A DNA stretch of 64,000 nt from Halomonas gemina. Its GTDB lineage: Bacteria > Pseudomonadota > Gammaproteobacteria > Pseudomonadales > Halomonadaceae. The position numbers were made by a program, and so were the translations under genes. Positions 39,315 to 47,420 of this stretch are shown one piece after another. Each line of letters opens with the position of its first letter. The stretch's first letter is position 1. The stretch lies in NCBI RefSeq assembly GCF_023554995.1, contig NZ_JAMJPK010000003.1, positions 248,001 through 312,000 of the forward strand, in the 5' to 3' direction. The notes below the pieces were generated by a model that saw only the letters and a program-made list of their open reading frames with translations, had not been told where the DNA came from and did not search any database.

Positions 39315-39866
39315 TCAGGAGACGGATGACGCCAGGACCTTGGTAAGGTACGCGAGGCTCGCCAGCAGCAGCAGCGCCGCTAGCGGAATGAGCCAGGGGG
39401 TCAGCGATGCCAGGGCCCCGGCCAGCGGCAGCCCCAGCCAGATCAGCGCCAACGGCGCACAGCAGGCACCTCCCGCCAACAGGGCCGGCAGACTCGACAG
39501 GAAGCTGCTGCCCGAGGCCTGCCACCCACAGGCACGAGACGCCCGACGCAGCCTCCATCCCAGGGTCAGGTTGGTGCCCAGTAACATCCCCAGCCCCCAT
39601 GCCAGCAGGCTGTTGATCGGGCTGAAGGTCCATACCAGGGGACCGGCCTCGATCAGCCCCACCGGTTCGAAATGGAAGGGGCCGCGTGTTTCCCAGACGC
39701 GCTCCCAGGCGGGAAAGACCGCGTGAAGGCCACCGGTGCCGCCGCCGCCCAGATCCCCGATCAGCCAGAGGTAGAGCCCGCCATAGACAAGCCCCACGGT
39801 CGCGACCAGCCCCAGGCCCAGCGGCCAATGACACAGAATCACCCACAGGGCGCGAAGCGGTTTCAT
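39315..39866 (-). CDS. Unknown multi-pass membrane protein (183 aa)
   Basis: I do not recognise a family. The protein has about four hydrophobic helices: LGLGLVATVGLVYGGLYLWLI near 16-36, LLAWGLGMLLGTNL near 85-100, LLAGGACCAPLALIWLGLPL near 128-150 and a last one to the C-terminus. The Cys pair in GACCAPL inside a helix may bind a metal or heme-like ligand, which is speculative. Its start overlaps the DUF3179 stop (ATGA), so it is coupled to that gene. Confidence 0.7.
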   Translation of the reverse strand: MKPLRALWVILCHWPLGLGLVATVGLVYGGLYLWLIGDLGGGGTGGLHAVFPAWERVWETRGPFHFEPVGLIEAGPLVWTFSPINSLLAWGLGMLLGTNLTLGWRLRRASRACGWQASGSSFLSSLPALLAGGACCAPLALIWLGLPLAGALASLTPWLIPLAALLLLASLAYLTKVLASSVS

Positions 39867-40912
39867 GGCCTCGGCTCCTCATCTCCCCGGTACAGCAGGG
39901 TATCGGGGTAGAACGCTTCCCAGGCGAACCACATCGCCTCGTAGGCATTGACGGAGGAGAGCCCCTCGGTGCTGCCACCGCTGACGCCTTCCGGGCCGAA
40001 CTGCAACTCGTCGAGGCGGATCTCGGTACGCTGGGGATTATGGAGGACCCAGCCGGTATCCAGGCCGCTGTCGTGGATCACCGCATAGTGATTATCGCCG
40101 ACCGCCAGGTCGATCACCCCCTGGCGGCGCAAGGCTTCGGTGGTCACGGCGGCGGCGCCTTCCTCGGTTCGAAACCCGAGCACCGTGGCCTTGGGCGGCA
40201 GGCGCCCGCTTTTCGCCATCACCGGGAATAGCCTGCCACTCTCCGGCAGGTAGTAGCCGCTCGTCGGGTTGTAGCTCCCGTAGGGGTCGCGTCGATAGTT
40301 GCGCACATGCCCTGTCTCCTGGGTCAGCACCCGCGTCTCGGGATAGCGAGCCTTCCAGGCCCCCCAGGTGGTCCAGATGACCCGCAACTCCTCGAGCCCC
40401 TGTCCCGCCAGGGGGCCGTCGATGGCCACGCCGAGAATCTGGGGCCATTGACTGTCGGTGGCACGGTCGTACATCACCAGGTTGCTGTTCACCAGCCGAC
40501 CGGACACCCCCAGTTCGGTATCCCCGCGATGGAATCCCAGTGCGGTACCCGTCAGCGGGCAGTAAGTGACACTGACGGGCGTGCCGGCCAGTTCGTCGTT
40601 GACGATCTCGTGCCACACCAGGATGCGCTGGGGATAGGCGCGGGCCTCACCGTCCAGGTAGAGGCCCACGATCCTGTCGCCGTCCTCGAGCAGGTCATCC
40701 GCGGCATGGGCCGAGTGGAAACGGGGTCGGTCGATGGAGGGAATGCCATCCTTGGCCGGCCCCCCCGAACGCACCGCCTGGCGGAAGGCCTCGAGGGTGT
40801 GGGGCACGGCCACCTCGGGTGGGTCGACGGTGGGCAGTCCCGCCCCGGCCGCTGGCGAAGAGAGCAACAATACGGCCAGTGTGGCCAGGATTCTGTGCGA
40901 CCCATGCATCAC
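39863..40912 (-). CDS. DUF3179 domain-containing exported protein
   Basis: The 349-residue protein has a signal peptide (about 1-24, ending SPAAGAG) and then the DUF3179 core: FRQAVRSGGPAKDGIPSIDRP, DGEARAYPQRILVWHEIVND, VSVTYCPLTGTALGF and LVMYDRATDSQWPQILG. Its function is unknown; the conserved Cys and His hint at ligand or metal binding. It heads the minus-strand trio with the membrane protein and the YiiX-like enzyme, and is divergent from the two glycosyltransferase-like genes. Confidence 0.9.
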   Translation of the reverse strand: MMHGSHRILATLAVLLLSSPAAGAGLPTVDPPEVAVPHTLEAFRQAVRSGGPAKDGIPSIDRPRFHSAHAADDLLEDGDRIVGLYLDGEARAYPQRILVWHEIVNDELAGTPVSVTYCPLTGTALGFHRGDTELGVSGRLVNSNLVMYDRATDSQWPQILGVAIDGPLAGQGLEELRVIWTTWGAWKARYPETRVLTQETGHVRNYRRDPYGSYNPTSGYYLPESGRLFPVMAKSGRLPPKATVLGFRTEEGAAAVTTEALRRQGVIDLAVGDNHYAVIHDSGLDTGWVLHNPQRTEIRLDELQFGPEGVSGGSTEGLSSVNAYEAMWFAWEAFYPDTLLYRGDEEPRP

Positions 40913-41090
40913 TCACCTCCTTCCGCCCTGCGGCCGGGTTCGAGACCGGCAGACTATCGACGCCACTCTTCCTCTGTCGGCCTGTCTGAGGGCACCTTAC
41001 AGTGCGATCATCTCGCGACAGTAAGGCTGAGGCGGGTTACACGACTCAGAGCTCGTTGCAACCTTACGCGGACCCAGGAGGACTGATCGC

Positions 41091-41783
41091 ATGGCGGACA
41101 CGCCGAGGCTCAGCATCATCATCCCGACGCTCGACGAAGAAGCCACCATCGAGGACCTGCTGTCCCGGCTTCGAGAGCTTCGGGTCGGCGGTGCGGAGAC
41201 CGTGGTCGTGGACGGGGGCAGCCTCGATGATACGGTAGCCCTAGCGTCTCCCCTGGCCTCGCGAGTGATCGTCAGCGAGCCTGGCCGGTCCCGCCAGATG
41301 AACGCCGGCGCACGAGAGGCACGCGGCCGGCAACTGCTGTTCCTGCATGCCGATACGCGACTTCCACGAGGCACCGAGCGGTTGATCGCCTCGGCCCTCT
41401 CGGCTGAACATTGCTGGGGGCGCTTCGATGTGCGACTGGAAGGCCGTCATCCGCTACTGCCCGTCATTGCCGGCGCCATGAACCTTCGCTCCCGCCTGAC
41501 GGGCATCGCCACCGGCGACCAGGGGCTGTTCATGACCCGGGAGGCCTTCGACGCCGCCGGCGGCTTTCCCGACCAGCCGCTAATGGAGGACATCGAGATG
41601 TCGCGGCGACTCAAGCGGCAGTCGCCGCCGGCCTGCCTGCGCGCCAGGGTGACGACCTCGGGACGCCGCTGGGAACGCGATGGCGCCTGGCGGACCCTGC
41701 TGCTGATGTGGCGGCTGCGTTGGCGCTACTGGCGGGGCGCATCGGCGGATGACCTGGCCCGGGCGTATCGCCATGTCCGCTGA
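41091..41783 (+). CDS. TIGR04283-family glycosyltransferase
   Basis: The 230-residue GT2-type enzyme starts LSIIIPTLDEEATIEDLL. It has the nucleotide-sugar binding VVVDGGSLDDTV, the metal-binding FLHADTRLP and the acceptor-side LMEDIEMSRRLKR. The family has been named for a predicted arsenosugar cluster, but arsM or a radical SAM partner is not visible here, so the name should not be read as a function. It overlaps the next gene by 11 bases. Confidence 0.88.
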   Translation: MADTPRLSIIIPTLDEEATIEDLLSRLRELRVGGAETVVVDGGSLDDTVALASPLASRVIVSEPGRSRQMNAGAREARGRQLLFLHADTRLPRGTERLIASALSAEHCWGRFDVRLEGRHPLLPVIAGAMNLRSRLTGIATGDQGLFMTREAFDAAGGFPDQPLMEDIEMSRRLKRQSPPACLRARVTTSGRRWERDGAWRTLLLMWRLRWRYWRGASADDLARAYRHVR

Positions 41784-42450
41784 TACTCCCGGTCACTTTC
41801 CCCTGGCGATACTCGCCAAGGCGCCGCTTCCCGGACGGGTGAAGACGCGCCTGATACCGGCCCTGGGTGCCGAGGGGGCCTGCCGGCTACACGAGCGGCT
41901 GCTGCGGCAGGCGCTGGCCACGGCCCTCGCCGCGACCTCGCCGCAGCGCATCACCCTGTGGACGGCACTGGATCATGCCCACCCGCTGTTCCGGGAACTG
42001 GCCGACCGGCATGGCATCAGCTTGCGTGCCCAGCCAGAAGGCGACCTGGGAGAGCGCATGTACCGGGCCCTGCAGGCCATGGACGCGCCGGGACTTCTGA
42101 TCGGCAGCGACTGTCCGGCGCTCTCCCCGGCCCTGCTCATACGCTGCCATGCTGCCCTGACGGAGGCCGATGCCGTCTTCCTGCCGGTCGAGGATGGCGG
42201 CTATGCGCTGGTCGGGGTCCGACGAGCCGACCGCCGCCTCTTCGCTGCCGTCGACTGGGGCACGAGCCGCGTGATGGCACAGACGCGCGATCGCGCTAAT
42301 GAGTTGGGCTGGCGGCTGGCCTGCCCGGCCCGCCTCTGGGATGTGGACAGGCCTGAGGATCTCGAGCGACTGGCCAGACACCCTGACCTGATCGCCGGGG
42401 ACCCGTACTCGATGACCGGACATCATGAAGAGGAGGATAAGCTTCCCTGA
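41773..42450 (+). CDS. TIGR04282-family nucleotidyltransferase-like glycosyltransferase
   Basis: The 225-residue protein has the start LAILAKAPLPGRVKTRLIPALG, which resembles nucleotidyltransferases such as CofC, and then LIGSDCPALSPALL and FLPVEDGGYALVGVR. Together with the preceding TIGR04283 enzyme it forms the conserved two-gene unit found in many proteobacteria. The activity is not established; transfer or activation of a sugar is likely. The start at 41773 lies inside the previous gene. Confidence 0.88.
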   Translation: MSADTPGHFPLAILAKAPLPGRVKTRLIPALGAEGACRLHERLLRQALATALAATSPQRITLWTALDHAHPLFRELADRHGISLRAQPEGDLGERMYRALQAMDAPGLLIGSDCPALSPALLIRCHAALTEADAVFLPVEDGGYALVGVRRADRRLFAAVDWGTSRVMAQTRDRANELGWRLACPARLWDVDRPEDLERLARHPDLIAGDPYSMTGHHEEEDKLP

Positions 42451-42783
42451 TCCTTGATTCCCTCACTCCCTCTCCCGGCAGCTTCTCGGTAACATATGCC
42501 TCCAGGAGCAACCCCAGGCAGCGACCGATCGGATCAAATGCCACAAAACCCGCTGCCCATCATGGACCCCATATCCGTCAGGAATCGCCTTCACACAACG
42601 TTGCTTACTCGGCCAAAACGGCAGCGGCTTTGTTCAGAGAGGTCATCCATGATTCATGGGGATCCCGTAAGGAATATCACTCCTAGTCGACCCACCTCAG
42701 AGTTCCTGACCCTGATTGACACCAGCTGCTAGACTCTGACGAAATCCGGATCAATCAGCGGAACAGGGAACAGGAAATCACAC
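42451..42783. other. 333-bp gap ahead of the sigma factor gene
   Basis: No gene is supported here. It should hold the sigma gene promoter: TTGACA at 42716-42721 could be a -35 box, but the -10 box is unclear. A GGAATA at 42671-42676 resembles an ECF -35 element without a well-spaced partner. I saw no hairpin with a T run. Confidence 0.45.
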
Positions 42784-43362
42784 ATGACCGAGAAAGAAGA
42801 CAGGCTTCAGAGGCTTACAGCCGTGAGGCCACGCCTGGTCTCCTTCGCCCTCATGCACTTGCGTGATCGCAGCCAGGCTGAGGATGCCGTACAGGAGGCA
42901 ATGATGTCCGCCATCGAAAAGAATGAAAGCTTCGCTGGACGATCCGGTTACGAGACCTGGGTCTTCGGCATCCTCAAGTACAAGATCCTCGATGCCATGC
43001 GCGTACAGAAACGCCATGGCCGCTGGCAGCCCCTCGAGGATGAGGATGACGACGACGCCATCGACCGACAATTCCAGCAGAATGGCCGCTGGCAGGAGAG
43101 TGCTCGCCCTTCCCGCTGGGGAGAGCCCGAGGCAGCCTTCGAGACCGAGCACTTCTGGCAGGTCTTCGATGCCTGCATGATCGCCCTGCCGGACAACGCC
43201 GCCAGGGTGTTTTCCCTGCGCGAGCTGATGGGGCTCTCCACCGACGATATCTGCAAGGAGTTGGACATCAAGGAGAACAACTGCTGGGTGATACTGCACC
43301 GCGCCCGGCTGCGCCTGCGTGCCTGCATCGAGAAGGGCTGGCTGAAGGAGGAAACGGCATGA
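42784..43362 (+). CDS. ECF-type sigma-70 family sigma factor
   Basis: The 192-residue protein has sigma region 2 (about 12-80, SFALMHLRDRSQAEDAVQEAMMSAIE and GYETWVFGILKYKILDAMR, which bind polymerase and the -10 box). A helix-turn-helix region 4 (about 135-185, ALPDNAARVFSLRELMG, STDDICKELDIKENNCWVILHRAR) recognises the -35 box. The linker is acidic (EDEDDDDA). The stop overlaps the anti-sigma start (ATGA), a typical sigma/anti-sigma pair. Its regulon may be the surrounding envelope genes. Confidence 0.92.
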   Translation: MTEKEDRLQRLTAVRPRLVSFALMHLRDRSQAEDAVQEAMMSAIEKNESFAGRSGYETWVFGILKYKILDAMRVQKRHGRWQPLEDEDDDDAIDRQFQQNGRWQESARPSRWGEPEAAFETEHFWQVFDACMIALPDNAARVFSLRELMGLSTDDICKELDIKENNCWVILHRARLRLRACIEKGWLKEETA

Positions 43363-43562
43363 TGATGTGCAAGGAGGCGACCCGCCTGATGTCCCTCAAG
43401 CAGGACCGCCCTCTGACGTTCCAGGAACGACTGTCACTGAGGTTGCACCTATCCATGTGCGGCGCCTGCCGGGAGTGCGACAGACAATTCACCCTGCTCC
43501 ACGAGGCCGGCAGGCGTTTCGGCCCGGAGCATGACGCCGACCACGACGATGACGGGCACTGA
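43359..43562 (+). CDS. Zinc-finger (zf-HC2) anti-sigma factor
   Basis: The 67-residue protein has the anti-sigma zinc-binding motif: an early Cys (MMCKEATRLMS) and LRLHLSMCGACREC with HxxxCxxC spacing. It is cytoplasmic with no membrane segment, so it is a soluble ZAS-type factor rather than a transmembrane one. It is coupled to the sigma gene by ATGA, and its end is Asp/His-rich (DADHDDDGH). Release may be redox- or zinc-triggered; this is inferred from related proteins. Confidence 0.88.
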   Translation: MMMCKEATRLMSLKQDRPLTFQERLSLRLHLSMCGACRECDRQFTLLHEAGRRFGPEHDADHDDDGH

Positions 43563-43591
43563 TGGCCCGTCACTGTTTCACCGGCCCGGTC

Positions 43592-44050
43592 TCACTGGCC
43601 TGCGGCAGCGCTTGCCATGCCCTCGAGCACACCGGCGACCTTGTCCAGGGGCAGGTCGCACTCCTCCAGGGCGTGACGTTCGGCCAGATAATGTGGCGAA
43701 TTCCACTCCAGCCTGACGCCATCATCCGTCTCCCGCACCACCATCTTCTGAGGCAGGTCCAGCGCCATGCTTCCCTGGCACTGCATCATCGGCGTACCCA
43801 CCTGCGGATTGCCGAAGATGAAGGTACGGGTCGCCGGTAAAGAGAGCCCCACGCCCTCCGCATTGGCAGTGTGATCGACAACGGTCATCAGGGTCAGTCC
43901 CTTCTCCTCGATGGCGTCACGAAGCCGCTCCTCGACACGATCGATATCATCGTTCGACTGCAGGTGCATCACCCCGTGCTCTCCGGCCTGTGCCAACAGC
44001 GGTAGAGCCACGAACATGGTCATTGCCGCTCCGATCAGTGACTTCCACAT
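43592..44050 (-). CDS. DUF302 exported protein, copy 1
   Basis: The 152-residue protein has a signal peptide (about 1-22, SLIGAAMTMFVALPLLAQA) and a DUF302 domain with ERLRDAIEEKGLTLMTVVDH, TFIFGNPQVGTPMMQ and ALDLPQKMVV. DUF302 is a small alpha/beta fold with no confirmed function, often found with redox or envelope genes. GAGGAGG stands before the start. A second DUF302 gene is at 45806-46291. It is convergent with the sigma/anti-sigma pair. Confidence 0.88.
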   Translation of the reverse strand: MWKSLIGAAMTMFVALPLLAQAGEHGVMHLQSNDDIDRVEERLRDAIEEKGLTLMTVVDHTANAEGVGLSLPATRTFIFGNPQVGTPMMQCQGSMALDLPQKMVVRETDDGVRLEWNSPHYLAERHALEECDLPLDKVAGVLEGMASAAAGQ

Positions 44051-44165
44051 GGTACCTCCTCACTCTTACAGCGAATGTCCTGTCAGGATGGCCAAGACCT
44101 GCGAGCAGGGCAAGAAACCCGGACCTGAGGATCAGGTCCGGGGTCACCCGCTCAAGGAGATGTGG

Positions 44166-44423
44166 TCAGTTCCACCAGTAGCGCAGGGCTTCTCGTGTCT
44201 GCTGCCAGTCATCCTCTGTCCGGCGATACTGCCCTTCTTCAGGTTGACTGACATCCCTGTTTCGCCGCTGATCGATGGAGCTCTCCGCCTGTATGGCCGA
44301 GCTTGTCCTTTTCTCTTGCAACGCCTGACGACGCTTATCCTGATATTCGGAATCCATCGCCATCAAGGGGCCTGCACCCATTATCAGGGTTATCATGGCA
44401 AGGGTAATAGCTCTAATCTTCAT
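44166..44423 (-). CDS. Small exported hypothetical protein (85 aa)
   Basis: An unrecognised small protein with a clear signal peptide (MKIRAITLAMITLIMGAGPLMA, about 1-22). A highly charged, probably helical mature part of about 63 residues follows, rich in Gln, Arg and Glu and ending in RYWWN. GAGGTG precedes the start. Base composition is noticeably less GC-rich than the neighbours, which may signal recent acquisition. No partner is evident. Confidence 0.6.
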   Translation of the reverse strand: MKIRAITLAMITLIMGAGPLMAMDSEYQDKRRQALQEKRTSSAIQAESSIDQRRNRDVSQPEEGQYRRTEDDWQQTREALRYWWN

Positions 44424-44717
44424 GGCAACACCTCGTGACTATTGATTGATTAAAGACCATTACTCGGGTCTTGACACTTAGTTCACTTGTGGCCATCTTC
44501 CTTACGCAAATCACAAGATATAACAAGCACTTTTCTTGAAATTAATTTGAACAAACATAGCATTTCCTGGACAGTACCGATGAGATGACAGGGCCCTATC
44601 ACGGCACCATGGCAACTTAGTCTCAACACATCACGAAACACTTTACCGTGACAACGTTCCAAGCCTTCCAAGGAACCATCAATCCGCCCGTGGTTTTTGA
44701 ATGGAGTGACCTACACG

Positions 44718-45383
44718 ATGAACCGTCCCCTTTTCCCCTGCTGCCTGATGATGCTGACGACACTCGTGGCAGCACCGGCCATCGCGGAAGATGACCTGTA
44801 CTTCTCGCCGGACGCTATCCACGCCTGGCCGACACGCAGTTTCGAGGGCGAGACCGAGTACCGGGTCATTGAGCGGGAGGGCGCTCGGGTACTCCAGGCA
44901 CGTGCACGACAACAGGCCTCGGCAAAATACCTGGAACGCGAGATCGATCTGAGCGAGACACCCTACCTGCACTGGTGCTGGCAGGTATCGGGAATACATG
45001 AGGGTCTCGACGAGACACGAAAGTCGGGGGACGATTACCCGGCACGGGTCTATGTGGCCCGCAAGACGGGGCTGCTGCCCTGGCAGGTCGAGTCGGTGAA
45101 CTATGTGTGGGCCTCGAACCAGCCGGCAGGGTCGGACTGGCCCAATGCCTTCACCTCACGCGCCCGGCTGCTGGCCCTGCAGAGTGGCGACGCGCGCGTA
45201 GGCGAGTGGGTGGCGGAAGTGCGGGATATCCGCGAGGACTATCAGCGACTCTTCGGGAACCGCCCGGACCATATCGATGGCCTCGCCCTGATGAGCGACG
45301 GCGACAATGCCGGGGTGGATGCCACGTCCTGGTTCAGCCACCTGGCCTTCTCCGCGAGTTCCGAGCCGCCCGACTGTCCCTGA
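44718..45383 (+). CDS. DUF3047 exported protein
   Basis: The 221-residue protein has a signal peptide (about 1-22) and a DUF3047 domain: VLQARARQQASAKYLEREIDL, YLHWCWQVSGI, KSGDDYPARVYVA and AFTSRARLLALQSGDARVG. No function is known for DUF3047, but it is found near glycosyltransferases of TIGR04282/TIGR04283 type, which fits this cluster. GGAGTG ahead of ATG 44718 supports the start. It is convergent with the membrane protein gene at 45405. Confidence 0.88.
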   Translation: MNRPLFPCCLMMLTTLVAAPAIAEDDLYFSPDAIHAWPTRSFEGETEYRVIEREGARVLQARARQQASAKYLEREIDLSETPYLHWCWQVSGIHEGLDETRKSGDDYPARVYVARKTGLLPWQVESVNYVWASNQPAGSDWPNAFTSRARLLALQSGDARVGEWVAEVRDIREDYQRLFGNRPDHIDGLALMSDGDNAGVDATSWFSHLAFSASSEPPDCP

Positions 45384-45404
45384 ACACACCCGGCGAGCGA
45401 CCAC

Positions 45405-45767
45405 TCAGGCAAACAGCAGGTCACCGTAGCTCCAGATCAGAGTGCCGACCACGATGGAGAGGTAGCAGACGAAGGGAACGGCACGCCAGAAGCGCGTGAC
45501 CAACCTCGCCGGGCGGATGGAGGCGGCCAGCCACGAACGGGTGCCCGACTCGAGACAGCGCAACAGGTACTTGCGGTGATACTCCACACCGACAGAGAAA
45601 AGCACCATCAAGGCACCGGAACGCTGGAACCAGTGTCCATCACCGGTCACCAGGCTGGCATAGGCGGAAAGCAGCACCGGCACAACCGCCATCATCATCA
45701 ACAGGGCCTCGACCAGCGTTGCCTCGCGCGAGGGGAACGGCTGCTGAACCGAAGATTCGCGAGACAT
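45405..45767 (-). CDS. Small membrane protein of unknown function (120 aa)
   Basis: An unrecognised membrane protein with about three helices: EALLMMMAVVPVLLSAYASL (about 20-40), GALMVLFSVGVEYH (about 50-64) and FVCYLSIVVGTLIWSYGDLL near the C-terminus. A basic loop lies between. It follows the second DUF302 gene by 38 bp and is probably the last gene of the minus-strand run that begins with the TTL-like enzyme at 49817. Confidence 0.6.
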   Translation of the reverse strand: MSRESSVQQPFPSREATLVEALLMMMAVVPVLLSAYASLVTGDGHWFQRSGALMVLFSVGVEYHRKYLLRCLESGTRSWLAASIRPARLVTRFWRAVPFVCYLSIVVGTLIWSYGDLLFA

Positions 45768-45805
45768 GTCGGCCTCCGGATGAACAGGTTCGGAGAGCCC
45801 GGGGG

Positions 45806-46291
45806 CTACTCCGATGCCTCGACAACCCGCTGCGCAATGGCGGCAAACAGGCTGTCGAGCTCGCGGGCCACGGTTTCCAGTTCCTCACCGGCGGCGTCCA
45901 CATAGGGCTCGAGCAGATGAGTCGGCGTCTTCCAGGAGAGCGTGGCACTGCCGTCGTCATTTTCGGTGACATAGAAGCGCATGGGGGCCTCGATCATTGC
46001 CGGGACGCTCAGCCGCAGGATCCGCACGGCATAGTCGTTACGAAACACGCCCAGCACCCGATTGCCGGGGATGCTGACCCCTCGGTTCGCGGCGGCCTCG
46101 GTGGGCCCGGCCTCGGTGACCACGAACATGCCCTCGGCCTCGACCGCCTCCCGCAGGGCCTCCAGCAGTTCGTCATAGGCCAGCGAGGTGGGCGTCACCT
46201 GCCACCCCTGATCGGGCCAGCGGGGTTCGGCAGCCACCGGGGCAACCAGGATCAGGGCCAGTATCCATGTTGCCAGAATCGCGCGCGTCAT
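45806..46291 (-). CDS. DUF302 exported protein, copy 2
   Basis: The 161-residue protein has a signal peptide (about 1-20, ending APVAA) and a DUF302 domain: ELLEALREAVEAEGMFVV, VLGVFRNDYAVRILRLS and APMRFYVTENDDGSATLSWKTP. It differs from copy 1 at 43592 enough to be an old paralogue. ATG 46291 overlaps the DinB stop by one base and has GAGGAGTG ahead, so the two are coupled. The function is unknown. Confidence 0.87.
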   Translation of the reverse strand: MTRAILATWILALILVAPVAAEPRWPDQGWQVTPTSLAYDELLEALREAVEAEGMFVVTEAGPTEAAANRGVSIPGNRVLGVFRNDYAVRILRLSVPAMIEAPMRFYVTENDDGSATLSWKTPTHLLEPYVDAAGEELETVARELDSLFAAIAQRVVEASE

Positions 46292-46866
46292 CAGGCACTC
46301 CTCCGCGAGGGCGGCGCCTGCTCCTCGGACACCCTCTGCCAATGGCGAAGCGTGGAGGGGTGCACCCCGAACGACTCGGGCAGATGGATATCCGCCTGTT
46401 CGGCCAGCAGGGCAATGATCGCCATATGGTGAATGCTATGACTGGTCAGGAAGGCAAGCTCTCGGTCCAGGCTGGACGCCAGGCAAAGCGCCTCGTCGTC
46501 CATGGGATAGGCCAGGGTGAGCGCATCCGTTGACGGCCCGCTGTCCAGCAACGCCAGTCGCGCCTCGAGGCCGGCCAGGTGGCCCGCGGCTTGCTGCGGC
46601 CATTGCTCGAGGGCCTCGTCGCGACGGCGTTGCTCGTAGTCGATGACCTCTTCTCCTCGGTCGAGACCATCGAGGAGGGCATCGTAATGGTCGATGATAT
46701 GACGCACATGCTTGCCAAGAGTGTGATGTCCGTGCGCGCCGAACGCCTGTCGATAGCGTTCAGGGGCCAGAGCCGCGACCATGCGCCTCAGCTGGGCCAG
46801 GGTCTGCAGATTCTCCTCGACGAGACGCGCCGTGGCAGGGGATGGCCGAGAGTGACGTGATGTCAT
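46291..46866 (-). CDS. DinB-family putative metal-dependent protein
   Basis: The 191-residue protein shows the DinB four-helix bundle pattern: LVEENLQTLAQLRRMVAAL, the His in TLGKHVRHIIDHYDALL and the His pair in LTSHSIHHMAIIALLAEQ, which would form the metal site. A C-terminal segment (FGVHPSTLRHWQRV) follows. DinB proteins include thiol transferases and hydrolases. ATG 46866 fits the family start better than the long upstream extension, which is antisense to the repeat gene's region. It is coupled to the DUF302 gene. Confidence 0.83.
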   Translation of the reverse strand: MTSRHSRPSPATARLVEENLQTLAQLRRMVAALAPERYRQAFGAHGHHTLGKHVRHIIDHYDALLDGLDRGEEVIDYEQRRRDEALEQWPQQAAGHLAGLEARLALLDSGPSTDALTLAYPMDDEALCLASSLDRELAFLTSHSIHHMAIIALLAEQADIHLPESFGVHPSTLRHWQRVSEEQAPPSRRSA

Positions 46867-46925
46867 GACGAGTGTCCTGTGGGTTCCACTGTGGGTCACG
46901 TTAGTGGGATCGCTGCGAGTGGGCG

Positions 46926-46970
46926 GGGGGGAGAACCAGGCCGCCACCGTGATGGCGGCCCTGGTCCCCC
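46926..46970 (-). terminator. Strong hairpin after the repeat-tail gene
   Basis: ACCAGGCCGCCA pairs with TGGCGG-C-CCTGGT around a 6-base loop, extended by G5/C5 flanks. It lies about 20 bp after the stop of the 46991 gene. With no T run it may act as a processing or stability element separating the small protein from dinB. Confidence 0.5.
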
Positions 46971-46990
46971 GCTGATGGGGAAGGAAGGGC

Positions 46991-47296
46991 TCAACCCTCG
47001 CCTTCGCCCTCGCCCTCTGCTTCACCCTCGCCTTCTGCTTCGCCTTCGGCCTCACCTTCTGCTTCGCCTTCGGCCTCAGCCTCACCCTCGGCCTCGGCGC
47101 CGCCCTCGGCGTGGGCCTCGGCAAGCATCAGGGGGGCCTCCTGGCCGTTGGAATAGCTCAGCTCGGTGGACGTCTCGCCGGCCACGGCCTGGAAGGCAGC
47201 CCCGCTGGCAACCAGGGCGAGTGCCGGTGCCGTATAGCCCAGCTGACGGCTGAGGCGACTCAGCAGGCTACGACGCTTCTCATCTTGTAGTGTCAT
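46991..47296 (-). CDS. Small protein with YTAP-type leader and Glu/Gly/Ala tail, proposed TTL substrate
   Basis: The 101-residue protein has a basic N-terminus (QDEKRRSLLSRLSRQL), a hydrophobic segment GYTAPALALVASGAAFQAVAG, a short linker ending LMLAE, and from about residue 62 a 40-residue tail almost only of Glu, Gly and Ala, ending GEGEGEG. ATG 47296 is chosen because AGGAGGT lies 7 bases ahead. The N-terminal half is homologous to that of the cytochrome at 32791. The YxxPxL motif resembles those that PqqD/RRE domains bind in lasso-peptide leaders. It lies downstream of the TTL/PqqD enzyme. Confidence 0.85.
   Translation of the reverse strand: MTLQDEKRRSLLSRLSRQLGYTAPALALVASGAAFQAVAGETSTELSYSNGQEAPLMLAEAHAEGGAEAEGEAEAEGEAEGEAEGEAEGEGEAEGEGEGEG
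46994..47113 (-). repeat. Coding repeat for the Glu/Gly/Ala tail
   Basis: This 120-base tract encodes 40 residues starting HAEG, made of AEGE and GEGE units. On the plus strand it reads as CCTTCGCC/CCTTCTGC-type units. It is likely to vary in copy number among strains. Confidence 0.85.
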
Positions 47297-47420
47297 GCTC
47301 ATGACCTCCTTGATACACAGTGGGTGACATGCCGTGCATGTCGTCTTGCAGTGACGTCGGCCCGGTGGCCGACGTCTTCATCGGCGATGCCGAGGGCATC
47401 ACCGGATGCTCGTGCCCCTT

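Noticed and set aside
41091-42450. Arsenosugar biosynthesis cluster
   Set aside because: The two TIGR names come from a predicted role; no ArsM, ArsS or other arsenic gene is present here, so I keep only the family names.
46866-47124. Long N-terminal extension of the DinB protein
   Set aside because: The extra region overlaps the repeat-tail gene in another frame, is Arg/Pro/Lys-rich and lacks the family start.
46991-47296. Repeat-tail protein as a twin-arginine exported protein
   Set aside because: An RR pair is present, but the usual SRRxFLK pattern is not, and the same segment is better explained as a leader or ordinary signal anchor.
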